A DNA stretch of 64,000 nucleotides, from the NCBI RefSeq assembly GCF_034140825.1, contig NC_089046.1, positions 3,855,001 through 3,919,000 of the forward strand. The letters are read 5' to 3'. The translations under genes were made by a program, and so were the position numbers. The first letter of the stretch is position 1. Each line of letters begins with the position of its first letter. The DNA comes from Oryza sativa Japonica Group. Its lineage: Eukaryota > Streptophyta > Magnoliopsida > Poales > Poaceae. The notes under the pieces are model-generated. The model searched no databases. It saw only the letters and a list, made by a program, of their open reading frames with translations, and had not been told where the DNA came from. This document shows, piece by piece, positions 23,176-34,599 of this stretch.

Positions 23176-23788
23176 ACTGCTGAGTTTTTGATAAAACCCA
23201 CAATGAAACAGTCTAGGAGCAGAAAAAGGGAAATGATTCAGCTAATTATTAGAAACGGTACAACATTTCATAAAACAAGAGGGTCAAGGAATTATTACTG
23301 AGGTATAAGATGATATACTATGTTTGAAGCTACGAAAGAACCTCGAGGTTTAACCACAATGACACTTTGATAGTTTAATGTCGTAATAATAGGTTCATAT
23401 CTAACTTGAGGCACTCAAGTAATTATCTACACAGTCAGCACTGAATAGCCATCAGTTATGCAGCATATACTTATTTCTCATAACGATACAATTTTTCACT
23501 TCTCATAACGATACAAATTTTCACGTACAAAATCTGAAACGACCACAAAATACTGACAGCCCTCTGCCCTTGCAAATCCTCTCTCAAAAAGCAACCACCA
23601 TATTACAATTTACAGCATTTCCTCATCTGAATCAAAGAAACGTGTATATGTATAACTGATCCAAACCAATGTGCCTTGCAGTAAATGAAGCATTACTGCA
23701 GCATGTAAAATGATGGTAGCTGCCAAGCTAGCGATTCGCATCAGGTAACAGTAGTTCAAGGCATTACTTAAGCACTCCAGAGTGAGTC

Positions 23789-26700
23789 CTATTTCTTAAA
23801 AAGGGCAGCAAGCTCCCCCTTCTCGGCCATGGATGAAACAATGTCACATCCACCCACAAGCTCCCCTCCAACAAAAACCTGTGGGAAAGTCGGCCAGTTG
23901 CTGTATGTCTTCAGGGTTTCTCGCAACCCATGGTTGTGCTCCTCGTCAAGAACATCAACGGTTACAAAATCTACTCCATGTGATTCCAAGATTCCCACAA
24001 CCCTTTGCGAGAAACCGCACTGGGGTGCGCTCCTTGATCCTTTGATGAACGCGACCACTTTGTTGTCCTTCACTAACCGATCAATCAATTGTTCCAGTGG
24101 CACGGTTAGCTGAACATGGCGGCCAGGTGTCAATCGCAAGTCCGGAGGCCTCTGTGGAGGTCCAACCCAGGTGTGGTTTCCAGCAACATTCCCCGGCGGT
24201 GCCTTTCCGGTGGCTGTTATATGTTCTTCCAACCATGACTTCCAGGCATTAGTCAGGACAGTTCGATCTGGTGTCTCCTCATCTGCTATTGAAACCTGTT
24301 AATGACAGTACGCCAGTGCGGTCAGAAACAGAAGCGATGTGATCAAAATGAGAAATCAGAAGCTTAAAATGTAGCCAAAATTTTTTGCTGTTGGAAGATT
24401 AACTTAGTTTTTTTTTTTTGAGAAAGAGAGCAGCCCTCTCCCATTTCATTAATGAAATGCAGACTACCATCGGTTCATTACAGAGTTCATAAAACTAAAA
24501 AGAAAACAACCATCCACCCTGGGGGAAACACACCCAGTAATACAGAAAAAACACACAGAATTACTTCAGAAGATTAACTTAGGTACAACTGGTTTGCTAA
24601 ATCCTATAGTATTATTGAGGATATAAAGAATGATCAATTAGCGTCTAAGGGTGTGTTTGGATGCCCACTTTCCCAACCCCTCTCTCTCGTTTTCCGCGCG
24701 CACGCTTTTGAAACTGCTAAACGGTGCGTTTTTTACAAAAAGTTTCTATACGAAAGTCGCTTAAAAAAATCAAATTAATCCATTTTTGAAAAAAAATGCT
24801 AATACTTAATTAATCACGCGCTAATGGATCGCTCCGTTTTCCGTCCTCACTGTGCTGGATGGGAACTAGAACCAGCGAACACACCCTAACAACTGTTTCA
24901 AACATTCATTTGCCACATCTGTCTCCAAATTGGTTAGAAATTTAGAAGAACAAGAACTCATTTTGTGTATTTATTTATTTATTTTCTAGAGTTCAACTAC
25001 AATTGTTATTCTTCTTTAAATAACACAACTATTTCACTACTACTAGTGCTATGCCCATGCATTGCAATGGGATCTGGATGAATAGGGAATAATGATTTTA
25101 TATAATCTGGTTTTATTGGTCAGTTAATTTTGGGAGGGGGCAGTAGGGTGGGAGAGGTAGACCAGTTTGGTTTTTACGAAGACTTTTCATGCTGCGCGCG
25201 TGGGAGGAGGACGACTATATCTTTTAGTACAGATATTTAGTTATTAGTTATACAGTATCCAAACTAAACCTTCTCTATTAATTGTTTGAGTAGAAGCAAA
25301 TTAAATAGTGGATCGGGGGAAATTCAAGAATTTTATTACAGAGTGCAATGTGAGAACATGTTTGTGCTACTCTTTCATATCTCAATATCACCCTACAATC
25401 GGTTGCAAGGTACTTTTCGGTTCATTTCTCTTCTAATCAAGCAGAGGATCGAGGGCAGTATAGTCACACAATGTTTTCAACATGAGGATATGCGATGATC
25501 TGTTAACACTTAAAAAGCCATCTCAATTACCACACATAGTATCAGAAGTGCCTTCTGAAGTATCATCTTGCCCTTGGCATAGTAGACCAGGATCAATATA
25601 TTGTTAGTGACCAGAACAGTTGGTTTTTAGTTCACCTAGGCTGTGTTCTTTTCGCACTTTTCCCAACCTCTATTCACTCGTTTTCCACGTGCACGCTTCC
25701 CAAACTGCTAAATGGTGCTTTTTCGCAACAATTTTCTATAGAAAAGTTGGTTTTAAAAAATCATATTAATCCATTTTTCAAAAAAAAACTAATACTTAAT
25801 TAATCATGTACTAATAAGTCGCTCCGTTTTGCGTGCAAGAGATTAATTCCCAACCAAAGAGCCGAACACAGCCTAGTGTTTTGTGGAAAGCAACATTTTG
25901 TGTCCAACAATATATCAAAACGGTGAAACTGATTAACATTTCTAGTGCACGATTTTAAATCTTTCCTTTTTCTCCACTATTTTGGTGTGCAAGCAAAATC
26001 AGACACACACCTGGTATGCCCTTGTTATGCATGACCAAGTGGATGTTATGTGGGTAATTCCCTCCGTGTGGCGTGGTCGCGATGGTGGTGCATGACAGGC
26101 ATGTGAGCACGCGAACCGCGCACATCGGCGAGCCGGCATTCGGATTTCCGTTTCTTCTTGCCATTAGATAAGAATTTGTTCCTTAAGATTTTCTTTTCAG
26201 TTAAAGTTAGTTCCTCAGCATTAGCAGATTGTAATGCCTTCTCTGAATCAATAAAGGCAAGCAAGAATTTAATCTCCTAATTCCTCCCTTCTTCCTGTAT
26301 CTTCCATCACGGCTCCAGGGAGGAGAGGTCCACCTCGCCCTCCTGTTGAGCACCAATACCACCTGCAAAGCCTAGAAACAGCACCGGCTCCTAACATCTT
26401 GGTATCAGAGCCACACACACACGATCGCCACCATGGTCACAAGGCCATTCTATTTTACTCAATGCTATGCTTTATTTATAGGCTCCAGCATGCACCAAAT
26501 GATCAGATTGATTAATAATTCCCGGGGTATTAATTGGCTGTAGATGGAAGTACCTCAGTCGGTAACTTCCGAATTCGACTTAAGACCCTATTTGGTAGAG
26601 CTCCAACTCTAAAATTTAGCTCTAAGAGTTGGGTCTGGAGTGGAGTTGTGGAGTAACCAAAACCCAGCTCCACATCTCTAGTTCATTTTGTGAGAGCGCT

Positions 26701-27437
26701 CCACTCAGCTCCACTCCCAGTTTAGGTGGAGCTGAAACTGTTTGGCTGAGCTCCAGCTACAGGAGAGGTGGAGTTGGAGCTGGAGCTGTGCCTAACAGAG
26801 CCTAAATAAAAAGAACTGGCCCACTAATGCAGTTATAAAATTCTAATGATGGTGCTGACAGCCTGACACTGATTACAGTGCTGAATTAGCTACAGGATGG
26901 TCTGCCTATGCTTGTTGACTCCGAATAAGCTTCAGTTTCATCCTTCACACTTTGCAAGGGAAAATGTTGCCGCATTTCAATCTTTTTTTCAGATCGTAAT
27001 TTCATCCAGTACAATTATTCAGTGGATTATTCCACAGAAACGTTCACACGAAGACACTTAAATCCTAGAGTATGTATGAGGTGTACCTTGACGGAGCCGC
27101 AAAGGTCGGCGGGCACCTTCCGGCGGTGGCCCTCGACGCTGGCCCTGACGTTGCGCGATATCCCGACGAACTGCAGCTCGCCGGCGGGGTCGTACACCCC
27201 GTAGACCCCGGGCTTGGGGGGCAGGGCTTCCTCGTCCGGCAACGGCTGCGCGGGCTCCGGTGGGATGGCGACGGGGGACGCCTCGGAGAGCTTCGTGAAG
27301 GCGGAGACCGCGAGGCCTCCCCGGCGCGCGGGGCGGCGGGGAGGGAAGCGGAGGGTGGAGGAGGAGGAGGGGCGCGCGGAGAGGGGGAGCTGGGAGGCGG
27401 GAAGCCGGAGCGCGGCGGCGGCGGAGGAGGTCGCCAT
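23789..27437 (-). CDS. GRXS12: Chloroplast monothiol CGFS glutaredoxin with N-terminal GIY-YIG-like domain
   Basis: Two exons: 27087-27437 (117 codons) and 23789-24295, joined in phase 0, giving 285 residues. Residues 1-45 are rich in Ala, Ser and Arg and look like a plastid transit peptide. Residues 75-117 ([20 protein letters not shown]) start a GIY-YIG-like fold that continues into exon 2. The C-terminal third is a monothiol glutaredoxin with the active site PQCGFSQ (Cys210-Ser213), the [17 protein letters not shown] region and the usual end. This two-domain layout is that of Arabidopsis GRXS16; such proteins bind Fe-S clusters with glutathione and serve plastid Fe-S transfer and redox control. 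The symbol is the rice name as I remember it (GRXS12, 285 aa); the domain call is firm, the symbol less so. ATG 27437 begins the conserved-length transit peptide. Confidence 0.92.
24408..24568 (-). mobile_element. 5'-truncated LINE 3' end with 14-bp target duplication
   Basis: A 161-bp insert with a poly-T tract at its left (poly-A tail of a minus-strand copy) and the sequence GAGAGGGCTGCTCTC-type 3' end typical of rice L1-clade LINEs. GAAGATTAACTTAG flanks it on both sides (24394-24407 and 24569-24582). It sits in the glutaredoxin intron in the same orientation as the gene. Confidence 0.85.
24649..24886. mobile_element. Tourist-type MITE, 238 bp
   Basis: Ends GGGTGTGTT and AACACACCC, flanked by TAA on both sides (24646-24648, 24887-24889). 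Body contains the common word TAATACTTAATTAATCA. In the glutaredoxin intron. Confidence 0.88.
25639..25873. mobile_element. Tourist-type MITE, 235 bp, same family as 24649-24886
   Basis: Ends GGCTGTGTTC and GAACACAGCC. The body shares CACGCTTCCCAAACTGCTAA, TAATCCATTTTT and TAATACTTAATTAATCA words with the copy about 1 kb to the left. Flank CTA/TAG suggests a 3-bp target. Confidence 0.85.
26023..26440 (+). mobile_element. Copia-type LTR with primer-binding site (fossil fragment)
   Basis: The LTR ends at about 26396 in ...CTAACA and is followed by TGGTATCAGAGCC (26400-26412), the initiator-Met tRNA primer-binding site used by plant Copia elements. The proposed LTR start (TGTTATGC, 26023) is uncertain. 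Only the left end of the element is seen; no gag or pol coding follows. A broken old copy lying in the glutaredoxin intron, in the opposite orientation to the gene. Confidence 0.75.
26584..26802. mobile_element. MITE, about 219 bp, TAA target
   Basis: Left end GACCCTATTTGGTAGAGCTC and right arm rich in GGAGCTGGAGCTG with AACAGAGCC end. TAA flanks both sides (26581-26583, 26803-26805). A self-complementary GAGCTCCA-rich MITE in the glutaredoxin intron. Confidence 0.75.
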
Positions 27438-27531
27438 GGCTGTGGATGAGGTGGCGATGACGGGAGTGGGTTGGTGAAGGTGGATTAGTTGCTTGACGAT
27501 ATTTTCCTTTTTTTTTTGTGTGTGTTGCTGA

Positions 27532-27590
27532 ATGGGCTGGGCTAGGCTGTGCTGGAGGGCCCACCAGGTGAAGTGGGAGATGGGCCCAAT
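27532..27590 (-). promoter_or_regulatory. Site II-like promoter words of the glutaredoxin gene
   Basis: TGGGCTGGGC, AGGGCCCACC and TGGGCCCAAT within 60 bp, 95 to 155 bp before the start codon. TGGGCC/GGGCCCA words are TCP-bound site II elements common in promoters of housekeeping and organelle-protein genes. Confidence 0.5.
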
Positions 27591-27631
27591 TCGACCCAAA
27601 CATTTGACGTCTCGCCTGCTATTTTGCAGGA

Positions 27632-28811
27632 CGAAATAGGTTCACTTTAGGTCCCCCAATATATCGTCGAGTCGAAAATTCGTCCCTGGACCACAAACCG
27701 GATACAGCTTGCAACTTACAAAACCATGCAAATAAGGTACCTCAATAGTGTTGTCTCCGGTTTTTTTCTGACGTGGCACCTTCGTATCTCCTTTAACTAG
27801 GTCTTCGTCCCACATGGCATTAAGCCATTCAGCGAGGCCACGACGTAGGAGTTCGTTGGGAATGGCGCCAATGTTACTATTGCTGATATCCATGACGATC
27901 TCGGTCGTGCCGTGGCCAGAGAGCTCGGGCCGGATGCCGTGTTGAGAGGGATATTGTCGCGGCCGTCGATCTTGCCATGGTATGCCACGCACATGTCGAC
28001 GTCATTTGCAGCAACAACGGCATCGCGAGCGCGATACCTTCAGCCACGCTCGCGGCCCTCGACCTCAACGACTACAACTGCGTCATGGACGTCAACGCCC
28101 GGTCCCTGGTGACCCTCGACCTCGACGACCGTGTCATAGCCCTCGACCTCAACATCTCGTCAAGCACGCGGTGCGCGTCATGGCCCCTCACCGCACGGGC
28201 TGCATCCTGTGCACGACCAGCACGATGGAGGTGGTCGGCGGCTTTGGACCTAGCGCATACTCCACATCGAAGGCGGCCATCGTCGGCATGGTGTGAACGG
28301 TGGCGAGGCAGCTGGCACGGGACGGTGTGCGGGTGAACGCCATCTCGCCGCACACCATCCCAATGCAGCTAGCGCTACGTCGCCGCTCTGGTCGCCGTGC
28401 AGCCCGCTCCACCGCCTGGCCGCTCCATCCCGCCCGTCGCTTGCTCTGGCCACATACAGGGGAGAGATAGAGGATAGAGAGAAGAGGGGAGTAGTGAGGA
28501 TGACATATGGGGATCACATGGGCCCCACGTTTTTTTTATTTTGTGTGCGTAACTGACATATGGGCCCCACTAGTTTTATTATTTTTCCGAATCAAATTAC
28601 CACGTAACGCCACGTCAATGTCACGTGGGAAGAAGACCTAGTCAAAGGAGCTACATAGACATCACGTCAGCTAAAACAAGGAACAATATTGTTGAGGGAG
28701 CTTGTTTGCACTAGTATTGTAAATTAGAGGATGCATTGTATTCGGTTTTACAGTTGAGATATAAATTTCAAACTTGGTGACAAATTAAGAGACCTAAAGT
28801 GAACTTATTCC
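27632..28811. mobile_element. Pack-MULE, 1,180 bp, carrying an SDR gene fragment
   Basis: A perfect 9-bp target duplication TTTGCAGGA flanks it (27623-27631, 28812-28820), the Mutator-like length. The two ends are long inverted repeats, roughly 200 bp with substitutions, both starting with a GTTCACTTTAGGTC word and sharing TGACGTGGC- and CCTTTGACTAGGTCTTC-like words internally. Between them lies GC-rich coding-like DNA from a short-chain dehydrogenase gene. No MURA transposase is present, so this is a non-autonomous gene-carrying element. Its left end is about 195 bp upstream of the glutaredoxin start codon. Confidence 0.88.
27861..28380 (+). pseudogene. Short-chain dehydrogenase/reductase fragment captured in a Pack-MULE
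   Basis: In pieces of more than one frame the plus strand shows SDR features in order: GANVTIADIHDDLGRAVARE (Rossmann region with the acidic ADxxDD cofactor-choice segment), VICSNNGIAS (the NNAG motif as NNGI), DYNCVMDVNARS, the catalytic-region match GGFGPSAYSTSKAAIVGMV with YxxxK, and RDGVRVNAISPHTI. This order fits plant SDR110C/TASSELSEED2-like enzymes. The N-terminal glycine-rich TGxxxGIG motif and the C-terminal part are missing, there are frame breaks, and a stop follows the YxxxK helix. It is a broken gene fragment with no expected activity. Confidence 0.85.
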
Positions 28812-28841
28812 TTTGCAGGATATTGCTACCCTAACTAGGGA

Positions 28842-29290
28842 TGGTAATGGGCCGGGTCAGGCACGGGTAGAACAAAAACATACCCGATTGAGTGCCCGAA
28901 ATCGCTTGCCCGAACCATGCCCACTAAGGTTAGCAGGCAAAACTCCGTGCTCATACCTATGCCCAGCAGACACAGGCATATCCGGTGGATGGCGAGTGGC
29001 TCTCGCTCGAATAATATCTCAATAAATAGGCAATTTAACAAAGAAAAATAAAATCAATAATTTACCAAATTATCAACCATAATTTAAATTGAATAGCAAG
29101 TTAGCACCAGCTAGCATCACAAATAATAAAAGAGAGAGGCGTATGAGAATTAAGAAATGAGCCAAAATCAACTAATACATCTATACCGGGTTGGGCATAG
29201 GTTACCCATGGAAAAAACAAATCAAAACTCGGCCGCTACCTACTATGTTTTTCAGGTCTTTGGCGAGCATACCCACAAATAAAACATTAC
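28842..29290. mobile_element. MITE-like element with GGGTACCC-type arms
   Basis: Starts ATGGTAATGGGCCGGGTC and ends with inverted relatives (GGGTTGGGCATAGG, ACCCACAAATAAAACATTAC). The pattern is that of hAT-related non-autonomous elements in rice; limits approximate. Confidence 0.5.
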
Positions 29291-29574
29291 GGGCTTATTT
29301 GGTTTTTTACCCTACCAATTAATTAGTAGTGCCAAAATCTAGGTAAATTTTGGCACTACCAATTTTTTTGGTAGGACAAAATTAGCTAGTCTATGTTTGG
29401 TTTAATACCAATATAAAGCTAAATTTTAAGAGGATGGTGAAGAAAATTCTAGAATATAGCCAAATTGAGCATGGGCACTACCAACTGTTTTGCTTCAATA
29501 AAAAAACACGTTTACTATTTGAGTTACCAAAATTTTTGGTAGGGACACGTTTTAGCTTCAATCCAAAACAGCTC
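29291..29574. mobile_element. MITE, 284 bp, TAC target
   Basis: Arms GGGCTTATTTGGTTTT and (reverse strand) GAGCTGTTTTGGATT with matching internal words CCCTACCAA/TTGGTAGGG. TAC on both sides (29288-29290, 29575-29577). Harbinger-type by target length. Confidence 0.7.
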
Positions 29575-29956
29575 TACAACCAAACCTATATTCATCAAGT
29601 CGGGTATCTGCGGATACTCCGCCGTGAGTACAGTACAAAATACACATCAAACATTTCAGTACAGTTCACAAAACACGTAAAACATTCGCCTTCCAAGTTT
29701 GAAAGGAAGTTGTATTTTGTTAAAAAAAAAGGAAGTTGTATTTTGTTAAAAAAAAAAGTGTAAGTGTCCTTAGAAAAAAAAAGTCAATGGTCAAACATCC
29801 GACGGCCGTCCAAGCCCACCCGAGATCCATCCCGATCCACCCGACTCCTCCCCCCACGGCTCGACCAAACCAAAAGAAAATCAACCGCGGCTTGGCTCGT
29901 GATCAGCTCGTGAGTCGACCCGACCCTCCTCAGATCTCGCCGGCGGCAGCGGCGGC

Positions 29957-32900
29957 ATGCTGCTCCCCACCTCCGCCTCCGCCTGCCGCGGCAGCGGCCG
30001 CGCGCTCCTCCTCGCCCTCGCCGCCGCCCTCCTCGCCCTCGCCACGCCGCGCCCCGCCTCCGCCTCCGAGTCAGACCACAAGGTGCGTGTGCTCGCTCGC
30101 TAGCCTATCCCCCTCCCTCTCGATCTAAAACCTCTTCCTACCCCCCCTACACGCACGCTCGAGCTGGTCGCACCCCCGGCGCCAGATCCGGGCAACCATG
30201 CGCGCGATCTCGCTCTGGTTGTGGCCGGTGCGAGCGTTCGTGCGGGTCCGGTCGCCGAGGATGTTACTACAATTGTTCCGCGCGCGCGCGCGCGCGCGTA
30301 GAGAATGGAATTTTAGTGAGATCAGGAATGCGCCGTTGGTTTCCGTCTCTCAAGAGCTTGTGGATGTTGTGTGCGTAGTGGTGTGCGCCGTATAATCGCA
30401 ACAAGAAAAGAAAAATAATCGGCAGGAAAATAGGTTGTAGATTATGGTAGTGGAAAAATACTTACTCATCATCGCGCTCCCCTGTGTTCAAAGCTTGAGA
30501 TCGAGACTACGCGATCCTTGTGTGTATGTAGCACATGATCTAAATTGAGGCAGCAATGTCTTACACTATGGTACATGGTGTTTTCCAGGAAAAAAAAGGA
30601 ATTTCACGCCTTGATGCTTTATTGCGTACTTTAAAGTCAAGATTAAGCACTAGCTACGATGTGTTCTTATGACTGAGGACAGTTTCTGGTATAGTAAGGT
30701 CAATAGTGTTGTTTGGTTTCAAGAAATGTGCTAACAGCTAGCCTTGCGTTACCTATAAATTCTTCCATGGCTTCTCTTGCATGTTGGCATGCATCTTGGT
30801 TAGAAGTAGTAGACAAAAATATAACGAGTGAGAATTTGCAGCAGAATATCTTAAGTGCTGTTTCCTTTCCTAAAATAAATTCATTATTATGTTTACCATA
30901 ATTCCATGGTAGAACTTTGTGAGCTCAACAGTTCTCATCTGCCTTTTATGCTTCTTATATGCAGTACAAAGTTGAAGAACCAGTTAAGCTCTGGGTGAAC
31001 AAAGTCGGCCCTTACAATAATCCACAAGAAACTTACAACTATCACAGCCTTCCATTTTGTCAACCATCTGAGAACCCTGCGCATAAATGGGGTGGTCTTG
31101 GAGAGGTCCTGGGTGGAAATGAGCTGATTGATAGTCAGATTGACATAAAGTTCTTAAGTATGTCAATCTTTCTTTCATTCTATCCTTTTGTTTATCTACT
31201 ATTTGCTCTAATGCCCCACAGATTGGTGTATTTTCTTGTCTTATGAATTGTATAAGTGCTTCCTTTGGTTTAGGAAATGAGGAGAGGGGCTCCATTTGTA
31301 CACTTGAGCTTGATTCTAAAAAGGTTCAGCAGTTCTCCGATGCCATTGATAACTCATACTGGTTCGAGTTTTTCATGGGTATGTGAATCGATATTTTGAT
31401 TTGGGTAGTAACATTGTGTTTTTTAAAGTTCTTTTTGTTTCTGACATTGTATTTTTATCAACTGTTTTTGCATTCTTGGTGCAATATTCTCCTAGATGAT
31501 CTGCCTCTTTGGGGTATGTTTCTATCAACCTGTACTTCCATTGATTTCTCTGTCTTTTTTCCCTGCACTTCTTTTCTTAACTAGATTTTGGCTATGTGCT
31601 TTAAACAGGTTTTGTTGGGGAGACGGACAAAAACAATGAAAACAAGCGTTATCTCTACACACACAAGAGCATTCTTGTCAAATACAATGATAACAGGGTA
31701 CGAGTTTTGCATAAAAGTGATAAAACTTTTCATTACCACATTGCTTTTGACATGATAACATAATTTGATCTCATTTTATTATTTTAGATCATTCATGTTA
31801 ATCTCACCCAAGAGTCTCCTAAGCTTCTTGAAGCTGGTAAGAAATTGGACATGACATATTCAGTGAAGTGGTTACAAACAGATGTGACCTTTGCACGCCG
31901 CTTTGAAGTATACCTGGATTATCCTTTCTTTGAGCACCAGGTAATATTTTCCCACTCCAAAGAAAAAAAAACTATGCGTAACATGCAGCTCTCAGCTTGC
32001 TTACTTATGTGAAAGAGAAAAAATGTTAATTGTAACAACAGGGAGCTGAATCGTCTTGTTCTTTTTGAAAGTTGTTCAAAGGTTCTGACTTCTATGCAAA
32101 TTTCTAATGTTCAGATTCATTGGTTCTCCATTTTCAATTCTTTCATGATGGTTATTTTCCTCACTGGTTTGGTTTCAATGATATTGATGCGGACATTGAG
32201 AAATGACTATGCAAAGTATGCTCGTGAAGATGATGATCTGGAGTCACTGGTATATCTACCTTTTGTTTAATTGTATTCTTAGCTCTAGCATCTAAGTTGG
32301 ATTTGTTTTCACCTAGTGCCACTCGATTGGGACCTCAAGTCTTGATATTCCTTTTGTTAGGAGAGAGATGTTAATGAGGAATCTGGATGGAAGCTTGTTC
32401 ATGGTGATGTATTTCGCCCTCCTCGAAGTTTGGCCTTTCTTTCTGCAGTTGTTGGCATCGGCACTCAGCTGGCAGCTCTTATCCTTCTTGTTATTGTATT
32501 GGCCATTGTTGGCATGCTATATGTTGGGTAAGCAACCCCCATCCCCAAAATCTCCTTGCACATACAATGCATAGTTTGGAATACCTGAGTTGCTGACCAA
32601 TGAAACTACCATATTACTCAATAGATGAAAGAAAGAAGATAGGGAATACCTGAACTTGTTAGGTTCCCACCACATGTTTTTTGAAAGCTGTCCAGGAACC
32701 TTCCATGTCCTGTACTTTACCTGGAAAATCTTGATTCTGCAGTAATCAATTTCAATAATGAAGAATTGTTCTGAATCTAACATGCATAATAGACAATTTT
32801 GTTAAAATGTCTTGGATTAAATTTTCTGCATCTGGTTGGTATGACTTAAAACTACTGGGAACTGGCTCACCACTCACCAGTCGTCTGAACCTGAGAAACA

Positions 32901-34599
32901 ACGGCACATAGGTTGTTAAGTGCAGATAACATTTTGGTCAAACGACTATTTCTTGTTTATGTCCTAACCATGCTGAAAAGAACTAAGAAAAGAAAGGAAC
33001 TGTACCTTTTCATTGTCCAAAAATTGCCTTGTATTGTGTTTCTCACTTTACTGGTTGGAGTGGTGGAATGTCTGCCTTCTGTTAAAAATGCACACATCCA
33101 TTAGCCCAAATCCCTAAGGCCTGTGATTGTATGAATCCTAAAGATATAAAATTCCTATATTATTTTGAAAACAGCTTTAAGTTTTTTTCTTTTTTTTAGC
33201 ATTTCACATTTTGTGCATGGATTTGCTTTTCTAACTTATATAGCGCGCGATATTTGTCAGGCGAGGGTCTATCATCACAACCTTCATTGTGTGCTATGCT
33301 CTTACATCTTTTATTTCTGGCTATGTCAGTGGTGGCCTCTACTCAAGGAATGGTGGTATGGTTCTTTCCTTTTGGAATTGCATTATTTTCTTGTATTATT
33401 TGTCTGTGCAATTCAATCTCTTCTCAAGGTTCTGTTTCATAGTTTCCTCCTGTCATTCCTTTTTTTTTTTTTGAAGTTTCTAGAATTTGCATGTTGTCAT
33501 ATATTATATTTTCCCACTTCATGATGTATGGTTTTTTGAACCGTAATTTCCTTACATGGCAGGTAAAAACTGGATAAAGGCTATGATCCTTACAGCATCC
33601 CTATTTCCATTCTTGTGCTTTGCAATTGGCTTTGTTCTGAATACAATTGCTATCTTCTACCGATCATTAGCGGCAATACCATTCGGCACAATGGTTGTCA
33701 TGTTCGTTCTTTGGGCCTTCATTTCTTTTCCGCTGGTGCTTCTGGGAACTGTTGTTGGTAGGAACTGGAGTGGTGCTCCTAACAATCCCTGCCGAGTAAA
33801 GACTATTCCACGGCCTATTCCAGAGAAGAAGTGGTACCTTACACCTTCTGTTATCTCATTGATGGGTGGGCTGCTTCCCTTTGGCAGTATCTTCATTGAG
33901 ATGTACTTTGTGTTCACGTCATTCTGGAACTACAAGGTAAACAGTTTAACTTAAGTATCCAAGTTTGTTTTGGAAACAGAAGTAGTGCCTATGGTGTACT
34001 GGTGTTCAACCTCTTATATGGCTGCTTCATAAATTACACAATTTATTTTTTGAATGAACTCTTGGTGGATTTCTAATATGTCTGCTTCATACATCTGTCT
34101 ATGCACTTTGTTTAATTTTAATAATATGGATAATTTGATCGTGACAATTCGTTTGACTTCCTTGGCAGGTTTATTATGTCTACGGCTTCATGCTGCTGGT
34201 CTTTGTCATCCTTCTAATAGTTACAATCTGTGTCACTATTGTGGGTACTTATTTCTTGCTGAATGCTGAGAACTATCACTGGCAATGGACTTCATTTCTC
34301 TCTGCTGCATCAACTGCGTTATATGTGTATCTATATTCCATCTACTACTATCATGTAAAGACAAAGATGTCAGGTTTTTTCCAGACGAGTTTCTACTTCG
34401 GTTACACATTGATGTTCTGCCTTGGTCTAGGCATACTTTGTGGTAAGATCTTAATTTCTACTAGTACCTTTTAATCCGTGACACTTTATCATTATGATGT
34501 TTTTGTTTTGACATCTGTTTTGGCGATTCAGGTGCTATTGGCTATCTAGGGTCAACTCTTTTTGTGAGGAGAATCTACAGAAACATCAAATGTGATTAG
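29957..34599 (+). CDS. Transmembrane 9 superfamily (TM9SF/EMP70/TMN) protein
   Basis: Twelve exons: 29957-30082, 30965-31157, 31274-31378, 31496-31513, 31609-31697, 31788-31940, 32115-32249, 32361-32527, 33261-33355, 33563-33936, 34169-34442, 34532-34599; 598 residues. A signal peptide (about 1-37) leads a lumenal domain with [29 protein letters not shown] and YWFEFFMDDLPLWGFVGE. Nine membrane segments follow the [19 protein letters not shown] segment. The end [10 protein letters not shown] carries the KXD/E signal that binds COPI and holds these proteins in the Golgi. Family members act in endosome/Golgi trafficking. Exon 4 is only 18 nt. The start is the first ATG before the hydrophobic signal. 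Confidence 0.95.
30279..30298. repeat. (CG)n run in TM9SF intron 1
   Basis: About ten CG dinucleotides in a row, a form that can adopt Z-DNA and is a likely methylation site. Lies 200 bp inside intron 1. Confidence 0.9.

Larger units (their letters stand above)
16073..23788. other. Gene-poor stretch between the MYB and glutaredoxin genes
   Basis: About 7.7 kb of AT-rich DNA. Seen in it: MYB 3' UTR (to about 16400), a MITE in a TA tract, an IR-type MITE at 18708-18951, fragments with Stowaway-like CTCCCTCC ends near 17350, 17550 and 18540, a 27-bp direct duplication (ACCCGTAG...GTTATGTAA) at about 20625-20680, and a C-run with CA repeat at 22780-22807. No open frame longer than about 75 codons and none with a recognised domain. 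The last 600 bp are the 3' side of the glutaredoxin gene. Confidence 0.6.

Noticed and set aside
25030-25260. GTGCTATGCCCATGCATTGC phrase and a similar TTTGCCCGTGTGTTGCCACG phrase near 57405
   Set aside because: Likely ends of a dispersed rice repeat, but I could not find both ends or target duplications, so no element was called.
27642-27992. 116-codon minus-strand frame in the Pack-MULE
   Set aside because: It runs from the inverted end into the antisense of the SDR fragment; no domain of its own.
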